NCBI GenBank assembly: GCA_900770185.1
Contig: CAAGJM010000005.1
Span: 16,838-80,837, forward strand
Length of the DNA stretch: 64,000 nucleotides
Source: Clostridia bacterium
GTDB taxonomy: Bacteria; Bacillota; Clostridia; Christensenellales; Borkfalkiaceae
Direction of reading: 5' to 3'
In this document: positions 26,033 to 34,931 of the stretch, in pieces
Layout of the letters: the number at the start of each line of letters is the position of its first letter
How positions within the stretch are numbered: position 1 is the first letter of the stretch
Notes under the pieces: model-generated
The model's database searches: none
What the model was told of the DNA's origin: nothing
What the model saw: the letters and a program-made list of their open reading frames with translations, nothing else
Translations under genes and position numbers: made by a program

Positions 26033-27404
26033 TAATCTCGTAACCTTCCTTAGTGTTTTTAACTATATAACCCTTTTCGGTGAGTTCGGCGCGGAGTTTG
26101 TCGGCGACAGCCCAGTCTTTAACTTTGCGGGCATTTTGCATTTCGTCGGCAATTTTTACGATATCTTCGGGAATATCCGCCTTTTCTTCCTTTAAGTCTT
26201 TCAAGCCTAAGCCGAAAACCCTATCGAAGTCGACAGCTAAGTTATAAATATCTTTCGACGCGGGCTCTTTAAGCATAGTGAACAAAACGCCGAGCGCGGA
26301 CGGAATGTTCAAATCGTCGCAGATATCTTCTTCAAACTGCTTTTTGTATTCGGCAAGTTTTTCGTCGCTTATTTTGTTTTCGCCGTTTTTGTGTTTCAAA
26401 ATCTGCGCGCACAGCCTTTCGTAAGAGACCTTTACGGCGTCCATCGTTTCAAACGTGAAGTTGAGTTTTTTGCGGTAGTGGGTGTTCAGGCAAAAAAGTC
26501 TGAACACCATGGGAGAATAACCCCTTTCTTCGAGCTGAGCAATGGTATAGGTATTGCCGAGCGACTTGCTCATTTTCCCGCCGTCAACGAGCATAAAGTC
26601 GCCGTGTATCCAGAACTTAGCGGGGTTTTTGCCCGTCAAGCCTTCACTTTGCGCAATTTCGTTTTCGTGGTGAATGGGGATATGGTCGACGCCGCCCGTG
26701 TGGATATCAAACACGTCGCCCAAATATTTGCGGCTCATCGTCGAGCACTCTATGTGCCAGCCGGGGTAGCCTTGACCCCAAGGGCTCGGCCACTGCATAA
26801 TGTGTTCCTTAGGGGCCTTTTTCCACAGCGCGAAGTCGTAGGGGTTGCGCTTTTCGTCGTTCACCTCTATCCTTGCGCCCGCCTGCAAATCGTCAAGCGA
26901 ATTACCCGATAACATTCCGTAGTCTTTGAATTTAGAAACGTCGTAATAAATGCCGTCGCTCGTCTCGTAACCGTAACCTTTGCCGATAAGCCCGACGACG
27001 TAATCTATCATTTCGTTGATATGGTCTGTCGCTTTGCAGATTATTTCGGGTTTATCTATGTGCAGCTTTTCAAAGTCGCGCATGAAAATATCGGTGTAAT
27101 AAGCCGCTATCTCGTAAGGGTCTTTATGCTGTTCGCGGGCGGACTTTTCCATTTTATCCTCGCCGGTGTCGCCGTCGCTCATAAGATGCCCTACGTCCGT
27201 TATGTTCATAACGCCCTTTATTTTATAGCCCTCGTATTTTAAAACGCGGCGGAGTTCGTCCATAAAGATATAGGTGCGCAGGTTGCCGATGTGCGCGTAG
27301 TTATAAACGGTGGGGCCGCACGAATACATTCTGACGGTATCCGACCCGTCCATGGGTTTAAACTCGTCTTTTCTTCTCGTTAAAGTATTGTAAAGTTTAA
27401 TCAT
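26019..27404 (-). CDS. cysS: Cysteinyl-tRNA synthetase
   Basis: A 461-residue class I synthetase. The zinc/HIGH region reads MYSCGPTVYNYAHIGNLRTYIF and the KMSKS loop is GGKMSKSLGNT. The anticodon-binding helical domain follows. The last codons (SRRN and the stop) lie inside the terminal repeat of a palindromic element, so the native C-terminus was probably altered by its insertion. It overlaps cysE by 8 nt. The pair shares a T-box leader, which ties both cysteine synthesis and tRNA charging to uncharged tRNA-Cys. Confidence 0.96.
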   Translation of the reverse strand: MIKLYNTLTRRKDEFKPMDGSDTVRMYSCGPTVYNYAHIGNLRTYIFMDELRRVLKYEGYKIKGVMNITDVGHLMSDGDTGEDKMEKSAREQHKDPYEIAAYYTDIFMRDFEKLHIDKPEIICKATDHINEMIDYVVGLIGKGYGYETSDGIYYDVSKFKDYGMLSGNSLDDLQAGARIEVNDEKRNPYDFALWKKAPKEHIMQWPSPWGQGYPGWHIECSTMSRKYLGDVFDIHTGGVDHIPIHHENEIAQSEGLTGKNPAKFWIHGDFMLVDGGKMSKSLGNTYTIAQLEERGYSPMVFRLFCLNTHYRKKLNFTFETMDAVKVSYERLCAQILKHKNGENKISDEKLAEYKKQFEEDICDDLNIPSALGVLFTMLKEPASKDIYNLAVDFDRVFGLGLKDLKEEKADIPEDIVKIADEMQNARKVKDWAVADKLRAELTEKGYIVKNTKEGYEISRRN

Positions 27405-28041
27405 CGCTCTCTCCTTTAAGCCGTTTGATTTCGTCTTTAAGTTCTTTAATTTCCCCTTCCAGGGTCCTTATCATCTCTAAAACGGGGTCGCGTGTGGACT
27501 GCTCTAAGTCGTGGACTTTTTGCCCGTTGGTTTTAATAACTCTGCCCGGGATACCTACGACGGTCGAATTTGCGGGCACGTCTTTCAAAACGACGCTCGA
27601 CGCGCCTATTTTGCAGTTTTCGTGCACCGTTATGCCGCCCAAGATTTTTGCGCCCGCCGAAATTATGCAGTCGTGCATAATCGTCGGGTGGCGTTTTTTG
27701 CCTTTATCTTTACCCGTGCCGCCCAAGGTCACGCCCTGATAGATGACGACGCCCGTCTCTACGACCGCCGTTTCGCCTATCACGACCCCTTCGCCGTGGT
27801 CGATAAACACGCCGGGGGCAATGGTTGCGGCGGGGTGAATTTCAATACCCGTCCTGCGCTTTGCCCGCTGGCTTACGATACGCGCCCAAAGCTTGAGCTT
27901 GTGGCGATATAAAAAGTTCGCGAACCTGTGTGCGGATAAAGCCTTTATTCCCGAATAGGTGAGCCATACTTCGAATTTAGTTCTTGCGGCGGGGTCGTTT
28001 TGCATTGCAGCGTTAATGTCCGCCCGTAATCTTTTAAACAT
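27397..28041 (-). CDS. cysE: Serine O-acetyltransferase
   Basis: This 214-residue hexapeptide-repeat acyltransferase makes O-acetylserine, the precursor of cysteine. The left-handed beta-helix part includes GIEIHPAATIAPGVFIDHGEGVVIGE, and the catalytic His and conserved IYQGVTLGGTGK are present. The C-terminal 35 residues form a charged coiled coil that starts DPVLEMIRTLEGEIKELKDE. This occupies the place of the C-terminal tail that binds O-acetylserine sulfhydrylase in enteric CysE; that interaction is not evident here. AAGG ribosome site. First gene of the cysE-cysS unit. Confidence 0.93.
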   Translation of the reverse strand: MFKRLRADINAAMQNDPAARTKFEVWLTYSGIKALSAHRFANFLYRHKLKLWARIVSQRAKRRTGIEIHPAATIAPGVFIDHGEGVVIGETAVVETGVVIYQGVTLGGTGKDKGKKRHPTIMHDCIISAGAKILGGITVHENCKIGASSVVLKDVPANSTVVGIPGRVIKTNGQKVHDLEQSTRDPVLEMIRTLEGEIKELKDEIKRLKGESDD

Positions 28042-28059
28042 AATTTCCTTTTTAGTGGG

Positions 28060-28321
28060 TAGTGGTTAGTGGATAGTGGTTAGAGCGCGCCTGCGTTTAA
28101 GTACCTTTTCGCTTCCGCGAGATATTTCGCTTCGCTCAATATGACAAACTGCGCGACGAGGAGGAGCAATCAGTTATGAGTTAGCGGTTTTGGGAATTAG
28201 CGCCGTTTTAGGCAAGGCAGTTGCCCGCCGCTGTACTTTTTGTACCGCAAGCGGCAACTAACGCCGCATAAGGCGGCGATAAACCCAAAAGCACAACGAC
28301 ATAACTGATTGCGACGACTAA
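28060..28321. repeat. Family C fragment plus a long palindromic element (family A) between the T-box and cysE
   Basis: 28095-28147 holds 'ccgcgagatatttcgcttcg' sequence of family C. 28150-28321 is a family A element with outer arms 'ggagcaatcagttatgagtt' and 'acgacataactgattgcg', and apex 'ctgtactttttgtaccgc'. The insertion lengthens the untranslated leader between the T-box terminator and cysE by about 260 nt. Confidence 0.72.
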
Positions 28322-28563
28322 AAAAACACCGCCCCGTTGTATAAAGACGCAAACGGCGCGGTTCCACTTTACTTAACCTTAGGACTTATTGCCAAGGCAA
28401 CTCGTTCGCCTTTAACGGAGCGACCCGTAGGTAATTACTCTCCCTTTCAGCTTACGTGCTGACGGCGAAACGCACTTTCGGCAATCGGTTCTGCGGCGTC
28501 GCACCGACCCGCCGCTCTCTTTAACCCCGATGCGCCTACTCTTTATCGCCAAGGTTTAAATAT
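28322..28563 (-). promoter_or_regulatory. T-box leader (cysteine-specific) controlling cysE-cysS
   Basis: On the minus strand a promoter (TTGCAA at 28594-28599, 17-bp spacer, TATCAT at 28571-28576) starts a leader with an AGAGTA S-turn, a GAGAG/GGTG Stem I distal region, and a candidate UGC specifier (28472-28474). The conserved T-box sequence AAAGTGGAACCGCG follows. It pairs into a terminator, ACCGCGCCGTT/AACGGGGCGGT with one mismatch, followed by seven T. Uncharged tRNA-Cys should stabilise the antiterminator. The class is certain from the T-box core; the specifier is my best reading. Confidence 0.9.
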
Positions 28564-28678
28564 ATATTGAATGATAACACGATTTTAAAAAAATTGCAAT
28601 CGTTTTTTATTCAACGCAAAAATTTAAAAACTCGCTATAAAATCCGCTTCTCATATCCGCTTCTTATACATAATAATA

Positions 28679-28975
28679 CAAGAAGTTTTAAACTTGCTTG
28701 CAAGGGTTTAAAACTTCGCCGTATTTCAATCTAAGAAGGCAAAAACGCAAGTTTTTGCGAAAAAACCCGTCAGGGTTTTAAATCTTTTGCCGAACGGCAA
28801 AAGATTATCTTCTTTTATATTATAATACAAGAAGTTGCAAACTTGCTTGCAAGGGTTTGTAACTTCGCCGTATTTCAATCTAAGAAGGCAAAAACGCAAG
28901 TTTTTGCGAAAAAACCCGTCAGGGTTTTAAATCTTTTGCCGAACGGCAAAAAATTTACTTCTTATATTATATTGC
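28679..28975. repeat. Two tandem copies of dispersed repeat family B
   Basis: Each copy of about 140 bp runs from 'aatacaagaagtt' to a facing 'cttctt' end. It contains three small hairpins: 'aaacttgcttgcaagggttt', 'acgcaagtttttgcg' and 'cttttgccgaacggcaaaag'. A third copy lies inverted at 45.06-45.22 kb inside the parS region. No coding capacity. Confidence 0.8.
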
Positions 28976-29002
28976 CTTTTAACGAATTTTGCGCCCGTTT
29001 GA

Positions 29003-29031
29003 TTGCAAAAAGCGTTTTTTTGGGTTATAAT
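29003..29031 (+). promoter_or_regulatory. serS promoter
   Basis: TTGCAA (29003-29008), 17-bp spacer, TATAAT (29026-29031). This predicts a 65-70 nt leader before the serS ATG. The leader contains a short 'ggggtaaaacccc' hairpin but is too short for a T-box. Confidence 0.75.
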
Positions 29032-29105
29032 TGTTTTGGCCAAGCGGGGTAAAACCCCGTCAAGCCTTAAAATTAGACCGCAAAACGGTTCGGAGTTAAA
29101 GCAAA

Positions 29106-30392
29106 ATGTTAGACCTAAAACTTATAATCGAAAAGACCGACTACGTAGTCGCCGCCCTTAAAAAGAAGGGGTGCGACGCAGATTTCACGGAAGTTATCAA
29201 AAAAGACGCCGAAAAGCGTGCTCTTATGCACGATATCGAGCTTTTAAAAGCAAAGCGCAACAAGGTTTCGGCAGAGATTCCCAAGCTTAAAAAAGAAGGC
29301 AAACCCGTCGACGGCATTTTTGAAGAAATGCGCGAGATAGGTAACGAAATTGCCGCGGGCGACGAGAAAATAAACGCCCTTCAAAAAGAAATTTTCGACT
29401 TTATAGCCTGCCTTCCCAACCTCCCCGACGACGACTTGCTCCCCGGCGAAAAGGAAAACAACAAAGTCGTTAAAGTAAACGGCGAAAAGCCCGTCTTTGA
29501 CTTCAAAGCAAAAAACCACGTCGATTTATGCACCGCTCTCGGAATTATCGACTACGAGCGCGGCGTTAAACTTTCGGGCAACGGGTTCTGGGCGTATCGC
29601 GGCGACGGCGCAAGGCTCGAATGGGTGCTTTTGAACTTCTTTATAGACGAGCATTTGTCCGACGGTTACGAATTCATTCTTCCCCCGCACCAACTTTCTT
29701 ATAACTGCGGTTTCGGCGCGGGTCAGTTCCCCAAATTTTCGGACGAAGTTTATTGGCTCGACGTCGACAGCGACAGACAAAAAAACCGCTTTATGCTCCC
29801 CACCGCGGAAACGGCTCTCGTGAACCTTTACGCGGGCGAGATTATAGACGAAGCAAATCTTCCCTTTAAATTCTTTGCGTACACCCCCTGCTATCGTAAA
29901 GAAGCGGGCTCGGCGCGTGCGGAAGAACGCGGAATGATTCGCGGTCACCAGTTCAACAAAGTTGAAATGGTTCAGTACACCACCAAAGAGGGTAGCGACG
30001 CCGCTTTTGAAGAACTCGTAAACAAAGCTTGCCGCATTATGGAGAAGTTAGGGCTTCACTTCCGCTTATCGAAGCTTGCCGCGGGCGACTGCTCCGCATC
30101 TATGGCGCGCACTTACGATATCGAAGTATGGATCCCCTCCATGGGTATTTATAAAGAAGTTTCGTCCGTATCGAACGCGCGCGACTATCAGGCGCGCCGC
30201 AACAACACCAAGTACCGCGAAAAGGCGACGGGCAAAACGCAGTTCGTTCACACCCTTAACGGTTCGGGGTTAGCGACTTCGCGCGTGTTCCCCGCGATAA
30301 TCGAACAATTCCAGAACGCCGACGGTTCCGTCACCATTCCCGAAGTTTTGCGCAAGTATATGGGCGGACAGGAAAAAATCACTTTAAAATAA
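29106..30392 (+). CDS. serS: Seryl-tRNA synthetase
   Basis: This 428-residue class II synthetase charges tRNA-Ser. An N-terminal two-helix coiled-coil arm (about 25-105) precedes the core. Motif 2 is at PCYRKEAGSARAEERGMIRGHQF, and ARDYQARRNNTKYR and TLNGSGLATSRVFPAIIEQFQ form the conserved 3' part. Preceded by its own promoter and followed by a strong bidirectional terminator, so it is a single-gene unit. Confidence 0.96.
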   Translation: MLDLKLIIEKTDYVVAALKKKGCDADFTEVIKKDAEKRALMHDIELLKAKRNKVSAEIPKLKKEGKPVDGIFEEMREIGNEIAAGDEKINALQKEIFDFIACLPNLPDDDLLPGEKENNKVVKVNGEKPVFDFKAKNHVDLCTALGIIDYERGVKLSGNGFWAYRGDGARLEWVLLNFFIDEHLSDGYEFILPPHQLSYNCGFGAGQFPKFSDEVYWLDVDSDRQKNRFMLPTAETALVNLYAGEIIDEANLPFKFFAYTPCYRKEAGSARAEERGMIRGHQFNKVEMVQYTTKEGSDAAFEELVNKACRIMEKLGLHFRLSKLAAGDCSASMARTYDIEVWIPSMGIYKEVSSVSNARDYQARRNNTKYREKATGKTQFVHTLNGSGLATSRVFPAIIEQFQNADGSVTIPEVLRKYMGGQEKITLK

Positions 30393-30416
30393 TAAATCGG
30401 AAATATCCGCAAACAA

Positions 30417-30446
30417 AAATTCTCGCCGTTTCAGCGAGAATTTTTT
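30417..30446. terminator. Bidirectional terminator between serS and the AraC regulator
   Basis: Ten-base-pair stem AAATTCTCGC/GCGAGAATTT with A- and T-runs on both sides, lying between two convergent genes. Confidence 0.85.
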
Positions 30447-30447
30447 A

Positions 30448-31359
30448 TTAGCTTTCTTTTCTGTATTTACCCGGAGATAGACCAAAGTAGTTTTTAAACG
30501 TCCTGTTAAAGCCCGAAATCTCGTTATACCCCGCCCGAAGCGAAACTTCAAGCACGGTTAAATCGGTCTTTCTCAGCAAATATTCCGCGTACGCCATGCG
30601 GGAGCGGATTATAAATTCTTTCGGGTTAAGCCCCGCCCGCTCCAAAAACCGCCGCCTTAGCGTCGAAACGCTTACCTTTAAGGTTGCGGCAAGAATTTCT
30701 TCGCTTAAATCGCCGTCTAAGTTTAAACTTATATAGTCCACCGCGGGGGAGATGTCCGCCGCAACGCTTGTCGCCGCCGTATCCGCGCCGTTAATTCCGC
30801 CGCCCAAAGTTCCTTTCTCCTTAAAGCCGCCCGCTTTTTTATACGCCCTTTTACACTCGACCAAAAATTCCGCCGCCGAAATCGCGAGCGACAGTTCTTT
30901 TAATTCGTCCGTTTTAGCGGCCTCCGATATAATTTTGTTTATCGCGGCGGTGACGGCGGGGTATTCGTCTTCCGAAAAAACGCCGCTTACTAAGCCTGTG
31001 CCGTCGCAAACGGCAAGCAACCCTTCGGGGGAAAGCATGCCGAGCCGCTTAAAAAGTTCCGCGGGGTTTATATCCGCGTACACCCACCGCGAAGGCTCCC
31101 CCGCATAGGCTTTAGATAAGTGCGGCGTTTTCGGCGGGAATACCTGCACGCAACCTTTTTTGAATTTATAAATTCTGTTTTCGGCGTAAGTTTCGCCTTC
31201 TCCACTTAAACATAAACCGAGTTCCGTTGTGTTATGATAGTGAAGCGCGGTTATCGGGCTTGCGCTGAGTTCATAACTTTTTGCAACCCTTACCCCGCCT
31301 TTTATTTCGACGGGACTATAAAATACGGGCAGGTTTATAGCGTTTAATTCATAGTTCAT
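30448..31359 (-). CDS. AraC-family transcriptional regulator
   Basis: This 303-residue protein has an N-terminal cupin-type sensor domain (LHYHNTTELGLCLSGEGETY near 40-60, GCVQVFPPKTPHL) and a C-terminal AraC double helix-turn-helix (about 200-300), including SVSTLRRRFLERAGLNPKEFI and VSLRAGYNEISGFNRTFKNYFGLSPGKYRK. It is divergent from the ADP-ribosylglycohydrolase gene and shares a 122-bp control region with it, so it probably regulates that gene in response to a small sugar-like ligand. The ATG is only 6 nt after a TAAAAT -10 box, which suggests a leaderless transcript; no ribosome site is seen. Confidence 0.88.
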   Translation of the reverse strand: MNYELNAINLPVFYSPVEIKGGVRVAKSYELSASPITALHYHNTTELGLCLSGEGETYAENRIYKFKKGCVQVFPPKTPHLSKAYAGEPSRWVYADINPAELFKRLGMLSPEGLLAVCDGTGLVSGVFSEDEYPAVTAAINKIISEAAKTDELKELSLAISAAEFLVECKRAYKKAGGFKEKGTLGGGINGADTAATSVAADISPAVDYISLNLDGDLSEEILAATLKVSVSTLRRRFLERAGLNPKEFIIRSRMAYAEYLLRKTDLTVLEVSLRAGYNEISGFNRTFKNYFGLSPGKYRKES

Positions 31360-31406
31360 ACCATAATTTTAGCATAAATTTACGCAAATTCAATATTTTT
31401 TGACGG

Positions 31407-31418
31407 AATTGTACAATT
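31407..31418. promoter_or_regulatory. Candidate operator between araC-type regulator and ADP-ribosylglycohydrolase
   Basis: A perfect 12-bp palindrome, AATTGTACAATT, lies upstream of a TATAGT -10 candidate for the rightward gene and about 48 bp from the regulator ATG. It is the only symmetric element I see in the divergent region. Confidence 0.4.
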
Positions 31419-31481
31419 TTTGATTGATTTATAGTAGCCGACGCGAAAAAACGGTACTACAATTAAAAAAAAGGAGTTTTT

Positions 31482-32945
31482 ATGAGGGTAAGAAGCGTTA
31501 TTAAATATAATAAAGAAAAGTTGCGCGATAAAATTTACGCGTGCTGGCTCGGCAAAAACATCGGCGGTACGATAGGCGCGCCGTACGAGGGCACGACGGA
31601 ATTTCTGGACGTCACCGGCTTTAATTCCGCCCCGGGCACACCCCTTCCGAACGACGATTTAGACTTGCAACTTATGTGGCTTGCGGCGATGGAGTTTGAG
31701 GGCCCTTGGTACTTTAATTCCCGCACGCTCGGCGAATATTGGCTTATGGGCGTCGACCCTAACTGGTCGGAATACGGCGAGGCGAAAGCGAATTTGCGCG
31801 ACGGCGTTCCCGCGCCGTTATCGGGCGAACTTTATAATAAAAAATGGCGCAACAGCAACGGCGCGTGGATAAGAAGCGAACTTTGGGCGTGCCTTGCGCC
31901 GGGGTTATCGTCTATCGCGTGCGAGTACGCCTTTCAGGACGCGTCCGTCGATCACGGCATGGGGGAAGGAACTTATGCGGAACTATTCACCGCAACGCTT
32001 GAGTCGAGTGCGTTTTTTATAAGCGACCCCCGCGCCGTTATTTTAAAAGGCTTGAAGTCGGTGCCCGAAACGTCAAGGGTATATAAGGCGGTCAAACTCG
32101 TTCTCGATGAATTCGACAAAGGCACCGATTATAAAACGGTGCGCGATATGCTAATTGCTCAAAGCGAAGATATAGGGTGGTTTCAAGCCCCCGCAAACCT
32201 TGGCTTCGTTGCGATAGGGCTTTTGTACGGCGGGGGCGATTTTAAAAAGTCCGTACTATACGCCGTTAATTGCGGCGACGATACCGACTGCACGGGTGCG
32301 ACCGTCGGCTCTATAATGGGTATTATGCACGGCACCGAGGGCATACCTGAGGACTGGGCGGAATACGTCGGCGATAAAATAGACTTTATCTGCATAAACA
32401 CCATGTATCGCTACGCTATCCCCAAAACCTGCACCGAACTTACCGACAGGGTTATGCGGCTTTTGCCCGTCGTTTTATACGCCCACCACTTAATGCTCGA
32501 GTGGAGCGACGCGGACGAAATTCCCGAACCGTTCAGGCCTTTCGATCCGCTCGCCGTAGAAAGACGCGAAAGGTATAACTTCGAACTTCCGCACACGCCG
32601 TACCTTTTCGGGTACGGTGCGTACGACCGCGAACCGATAATATCCGCGGGCGAAGAAATCAAACTCATATTAAACGTGACGTCGGGCACGGATAACCGCG
32701 CCTATGCGGGCGAAAACGTGCACGACACCGTAAACTATTCCGTCAAACTTATTTTGCCCGACGGTTGGAACGCGGTTTACGGTAAAACTTTACACGTAAG
32801 GGATTATTCGCCCGGCGAAGATACGGCTTATTGGGCGGCAACAGTTACCGCGGGGGAAACCGCCGCCGTAAACCACGTTTACGCCGTGCTTGAAAGCCCC
32901 GCCCGCAACAATTCGCTTATCGTCGATTTCGTTATTAAGGGTTAG
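31482..32945 (+). CDS. ADP-ribosylglycohydrolase-family hydrolase
   Basis: A 487-residue protein of the ADP-ribosyl-(arginine/dinitrogenase reductase) hydrolase fold. The N-terminal helix motif IYACWLGKNIGGTIGAPYEG, the metal motif NDDLDLQLMWL (about 50-60) and the second metal cluster CGDDTDCTGATVGSIMGI (about 263-280) are all present, so a two-metal centre is expected. About 120 residues after the catalytic domain look like a beta-sandwich (NVTSGTDNRAYAGENVHDTVNYSVKLILPDGW), which is not in the minimal family. The substrate is unknown: protein- or nucleoside-linked ADP-ribose is the family norm, but distant members in gut bacteria may act on other glycosides. AAGGAG ribosome site. Divergent from an AraC regulator. 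Confidence 0.82.
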   Translation: MRVRSVIKYNKEKLRDKIYACWLGKNIGGTIGAPYEGTTEFLDVTGFNSAPGTPLPNDDLDLQLMWLAAMEFEGPWYFNSRTLGEYWLMGVDPNWSEYGEAKANLRDGVPAPLSGELYNKKWRNSNGAWIRSELWACLAPGLSSIACEYAFQDASVDHGMGEGTYAELFTATLESSAFFISDPRAVILKGLKSVPETSRVYKAVKLVLDEFDKGTDYKTVRDMLIAQSEDIGWFQAPANLGFVAIGLLYGGGDFKKSVLYAVNCGDDTDCTGATVGSIMGIMHGTEGIPEDWAEYVGDKIDFICINTMYRYAIPKTCTELTDRVMRLLPVVLYAHHLMLEWSDADEIPEPFRPFDPLAVERRERYNFELPHTPYLFGYGAYDREPIISAGEEIKLILNVTSGTDNRAYAGENVHDTVNYSVKLILPDGWNAVYGKTLHVRDYSPGEDTAYWAATVTAGETAAVNHVYAVLESPARNNSLIVDFVIKG

Positions 32946-32954
32946 CGAATAGAT

Positions 32955-33345
32955 TATTTTGCCGTCATTCTGGCGCAGCGAGTTAAAAACTTTGCTTGCA
33001 AGGAGTTTTTAACGACAGCAAGTATAAGGCGATTACATTTGTTTCAACAAATGCGAAAAACGGCAGTTTTTACGCGTTAGCGTTAATCGCCGAATAACGC
33101 AGTGAAGAATTCTTACGCGGAAGCGCGTTTAACTTTTATAAACCCTTGCCCATATGTAGTAAAGGTGGGTGGCAAAACCGCAAGGTTTTGTCGGAAGGAT
33201 TGGCTGATTCTATATAAAAAATCAGTACTCGTCATGTTGAGCGGAGCGTAAGCGCAGTCGAAACATCTATCCGTAAGGCGCATTATACATGAAATGCGGC
33301 GTTCCGCCTAGACCCTTCGACAAGCTCAGGGTGACGGGAGATATT
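32955..33345. repeat. Dispersed repeat cluster (family C)
   Basis: A near-complete family C composite: 'gcgcagcgagttaaaaac', 'tataaggcgatt', 'gttaatcgccgaata', 'gcgcagtcgaaacatct', 'aatgcggcgttccgccta' and 'cttcgacaagctcaggg' follow in the same order as at 11.9-12.1 kb. The reverse order appears at 37.4-37.6 kb. Confidence 0.75.
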
Positions 33346-33365
33346 TACTTATATAAATCACCATA

Positions 33366-33394
33366 ACAAAAAGTCGGCGAACGCTCGCCGACTT
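33366..33394 (-). terminator. Terminator of the 3-hydroxyacyl-CoA dehydrogenase gene
   Basis: Stem AAGTCGGCGA/TCGCCGACTT at 33371-33394, followed on the minus strand by TTTTT. Confidence 0.8.
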
Positions 33395-33409
33395 CTCGTT
33401 TACTTACTA

Positions 33410-34354
33410 TTAATATTTAAAGAATCCTTCGCCCGAAGACGTTCCGAGTTTGCCCGCGTCAATGTACTCTTTAAGCATTTTCGCCATGCCTTTAAAGTTG
33501 TAGGGGGCTAAGAACGACGGAATTTTAACGTAGTTCATAACGATGTTGTAAGCTGTTTTAAGCCCCACCGTGTCGAGAATTTTAAACGGACCTTTGGGCG
33601 CGCCCGTGCCGAGCGTCCACGCTTTATCGATGCTTTCGGGGTCGGATATACCGTTCACGTACAAGTCCATCCCCGAAAACAGAAGGGGAACGAGCATAGA
33701 GTTAAGCAGATACCCCGCCTTTTCTTTATGCACGGGGAGCGCAATCATTCTGATTCCGCGGGCAAAATCCATAACCGCGTCAAAATACTTTTTGTCGGTT
33801 TTGGGCTGAGCCATAATTTCGGTTATATTGTTCTTCCAGATACTGTTTGCGAAGTGGAACGCCAAAAATTTATCCGCCCTCCCGGTATATTTTGCAAACT
33901 TAGACGGAAGAAGCGTTGACGAGTTGGTCACGAGTATCGTTTTTTCGTCCATAAGCGGAGCAAGTTTTTTGTAGAACGCGATTTTTTCTTCCGCGTTTTC
34001 CGCCATGGATTCGATAACTATATCCGCGCCCCGAACTGCCTTTTTCATATCGAGTTCTATCTTTATGTTTTTATAAGCCGCTTCCGATTTTTCAAGGCAT
34101 TTCGCTTTATCAAAATCGCCGGCGTCGGCAATTCCCCTGCACCATTCGTTGAACGACTTGCCTTCCGGCGTATCCATTTTTTCGATTACTTCTTTATAAG
34201 TTTCGTGAAGACGGTCGAGCTTCGGCTGAGTTCTGCCGATACTTCCTTCGCTTCTTAACCATATAGTAACGTCATAGCCGCAGTACGCCGCCTGGTACGC
34301 TATCTGACTGCCGAGTACGCCGCCGCCCGCGACGACCACTTTTTTAATATCCAT
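33410..34354 (-). CDS. 3-hydroxyacyl-CoA dehydrogenase family protein
   Basis: A 314-residue NAD-dependent dehydrogenase. The NAD fold opens KKVVVAGGGVLGSQIAYQAA. The catalytic region has NSSTLLPSKFAKYTGRADKFLAFHFAN with the active-site His near 170. The C-terminal helical domain ends in KLGTSSGEGFFKY, the standard ending of 3-hydroxybutyryl-CoA dehydrogenases. It may act on 3-hydroxybutyryl-CoA in butyrate-type fermentation, but no other genes of that pathway are in the window. Compared with typical 282-residue enzymes it has about 30 extra residues around 45-80. It has its own terminator. Confidence 0.82.
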   Translation of the reverse strand: MDIKKVVVAGGGVLGSQIAYQAAYCGYDVTIWLRSEGSIGRTQPKLDRLHETYKEVIEKMDTPEGKSFNEWCRGIADAGDFDKAKCLEKSEAAYKNIKIELDMKKAVRGADIVIESMAENAEEKIAFYKKLAPLMDEKTILVTNSSTLLPSKFAKYTGRADKFLAFHFANSIWKNNITEIMAQPKTDKKYFDAVMDFARGIRMIALPVHKEKAGYLLNSMLVPLLFSGMDLYVNGISDPESIDKAWTLGTGAPKGPFKILDTVGLKTAYNIVMNYVKIPSFLAPYNFKGMAKMLKEYIDAGKLGTSSGEGFFKY

Positions 34355-34394
34355 AATAATCTCCTTTTACGCTTTTACGTATGTACGGCGGGAC

Positions 34395-34931
34395 TTAAAC
34401 CCCGCCGCTCAATATTTTGTTCGCTTTTAAAACGGCGGCTATCGTCTTACCGTCCTCTATCTCTCCGCAAATTACCATATCGACGAGTTTATTGAGGGGG
34501 TATTTTTCTATATTTATAAACTCGTCGTCGTCAAAATCGGTTTCGCCGACTGTCAGCTCGGTCGCCATAAAGAGCGCGATTTTCTCCGTCAAAATGGCGG
34601 GGGACGATATGTAGTTACCTATAAAAACCATATTTTTTGCGGTCAAACCCGTTTCTTCTTTAAGTTCGCGCGCGGCGGCTTTTATCGGCGGCTCGCCGAT
34701 ATAGTCGTACTTACCCGCGGGCACCTCCAAAAAGTCCCGCCCGCAAGCGTAGCGATACTGCCGCACCATATAAACCGTACCGTCCTTGTCTATCGGTATA
34801 ACAGCAACCGCGCCGTTATGCTCGCAATATTCTCTGTAACCTTTATTTCCGTCGGGGAGGCGGATATCGTCTTTTTTTACCGTTAAAACTTTGCCCGCAA
34901 AAATCGTTTCGCTATTTATCTTCGTTTCCAT
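34395..34931 (-). CDS. NUDIX hydrolase, ADP-ribose pyrophosphatase type
   Basis: A 178-residue protein with a complete Nudix box, GEPPIKAAARELKEETGL (G-x5-E-x7-REL-x-EE-x-G-L), and the flanking ADP-ribose diphosphatase features YRYACGRDFLEVPAGK and YISSPAILTEKIALFMA. It should split ADP-ribose into AMP and ribose-5-phosphate. The ATG at 34931 is preferred to a TTG ten codons upstream. It overlaps the end of rex by 20 nt and is therefore likely co-expressed with it. It could scavenge ADP-ribose released by the hydrolase at 31.5-32.9 kb, an inference from function only. Confidence 0.88.
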   Translation of the reverse strand: METKINSETIFAGKVLTVKKDDIRLPDGNKGYREYCEHNGAVAVIPIDKDGTVYMVRQYRYACGRDFLEVPAGKYDYIGEPPIKAAARELKEETGLTAKNMVFIGNYISSPAILTEKIALFMATELTVGETDFDDDEFINIEKYPLNKLVDMVICGEIEDGKTIAAVLKANKILSGGV

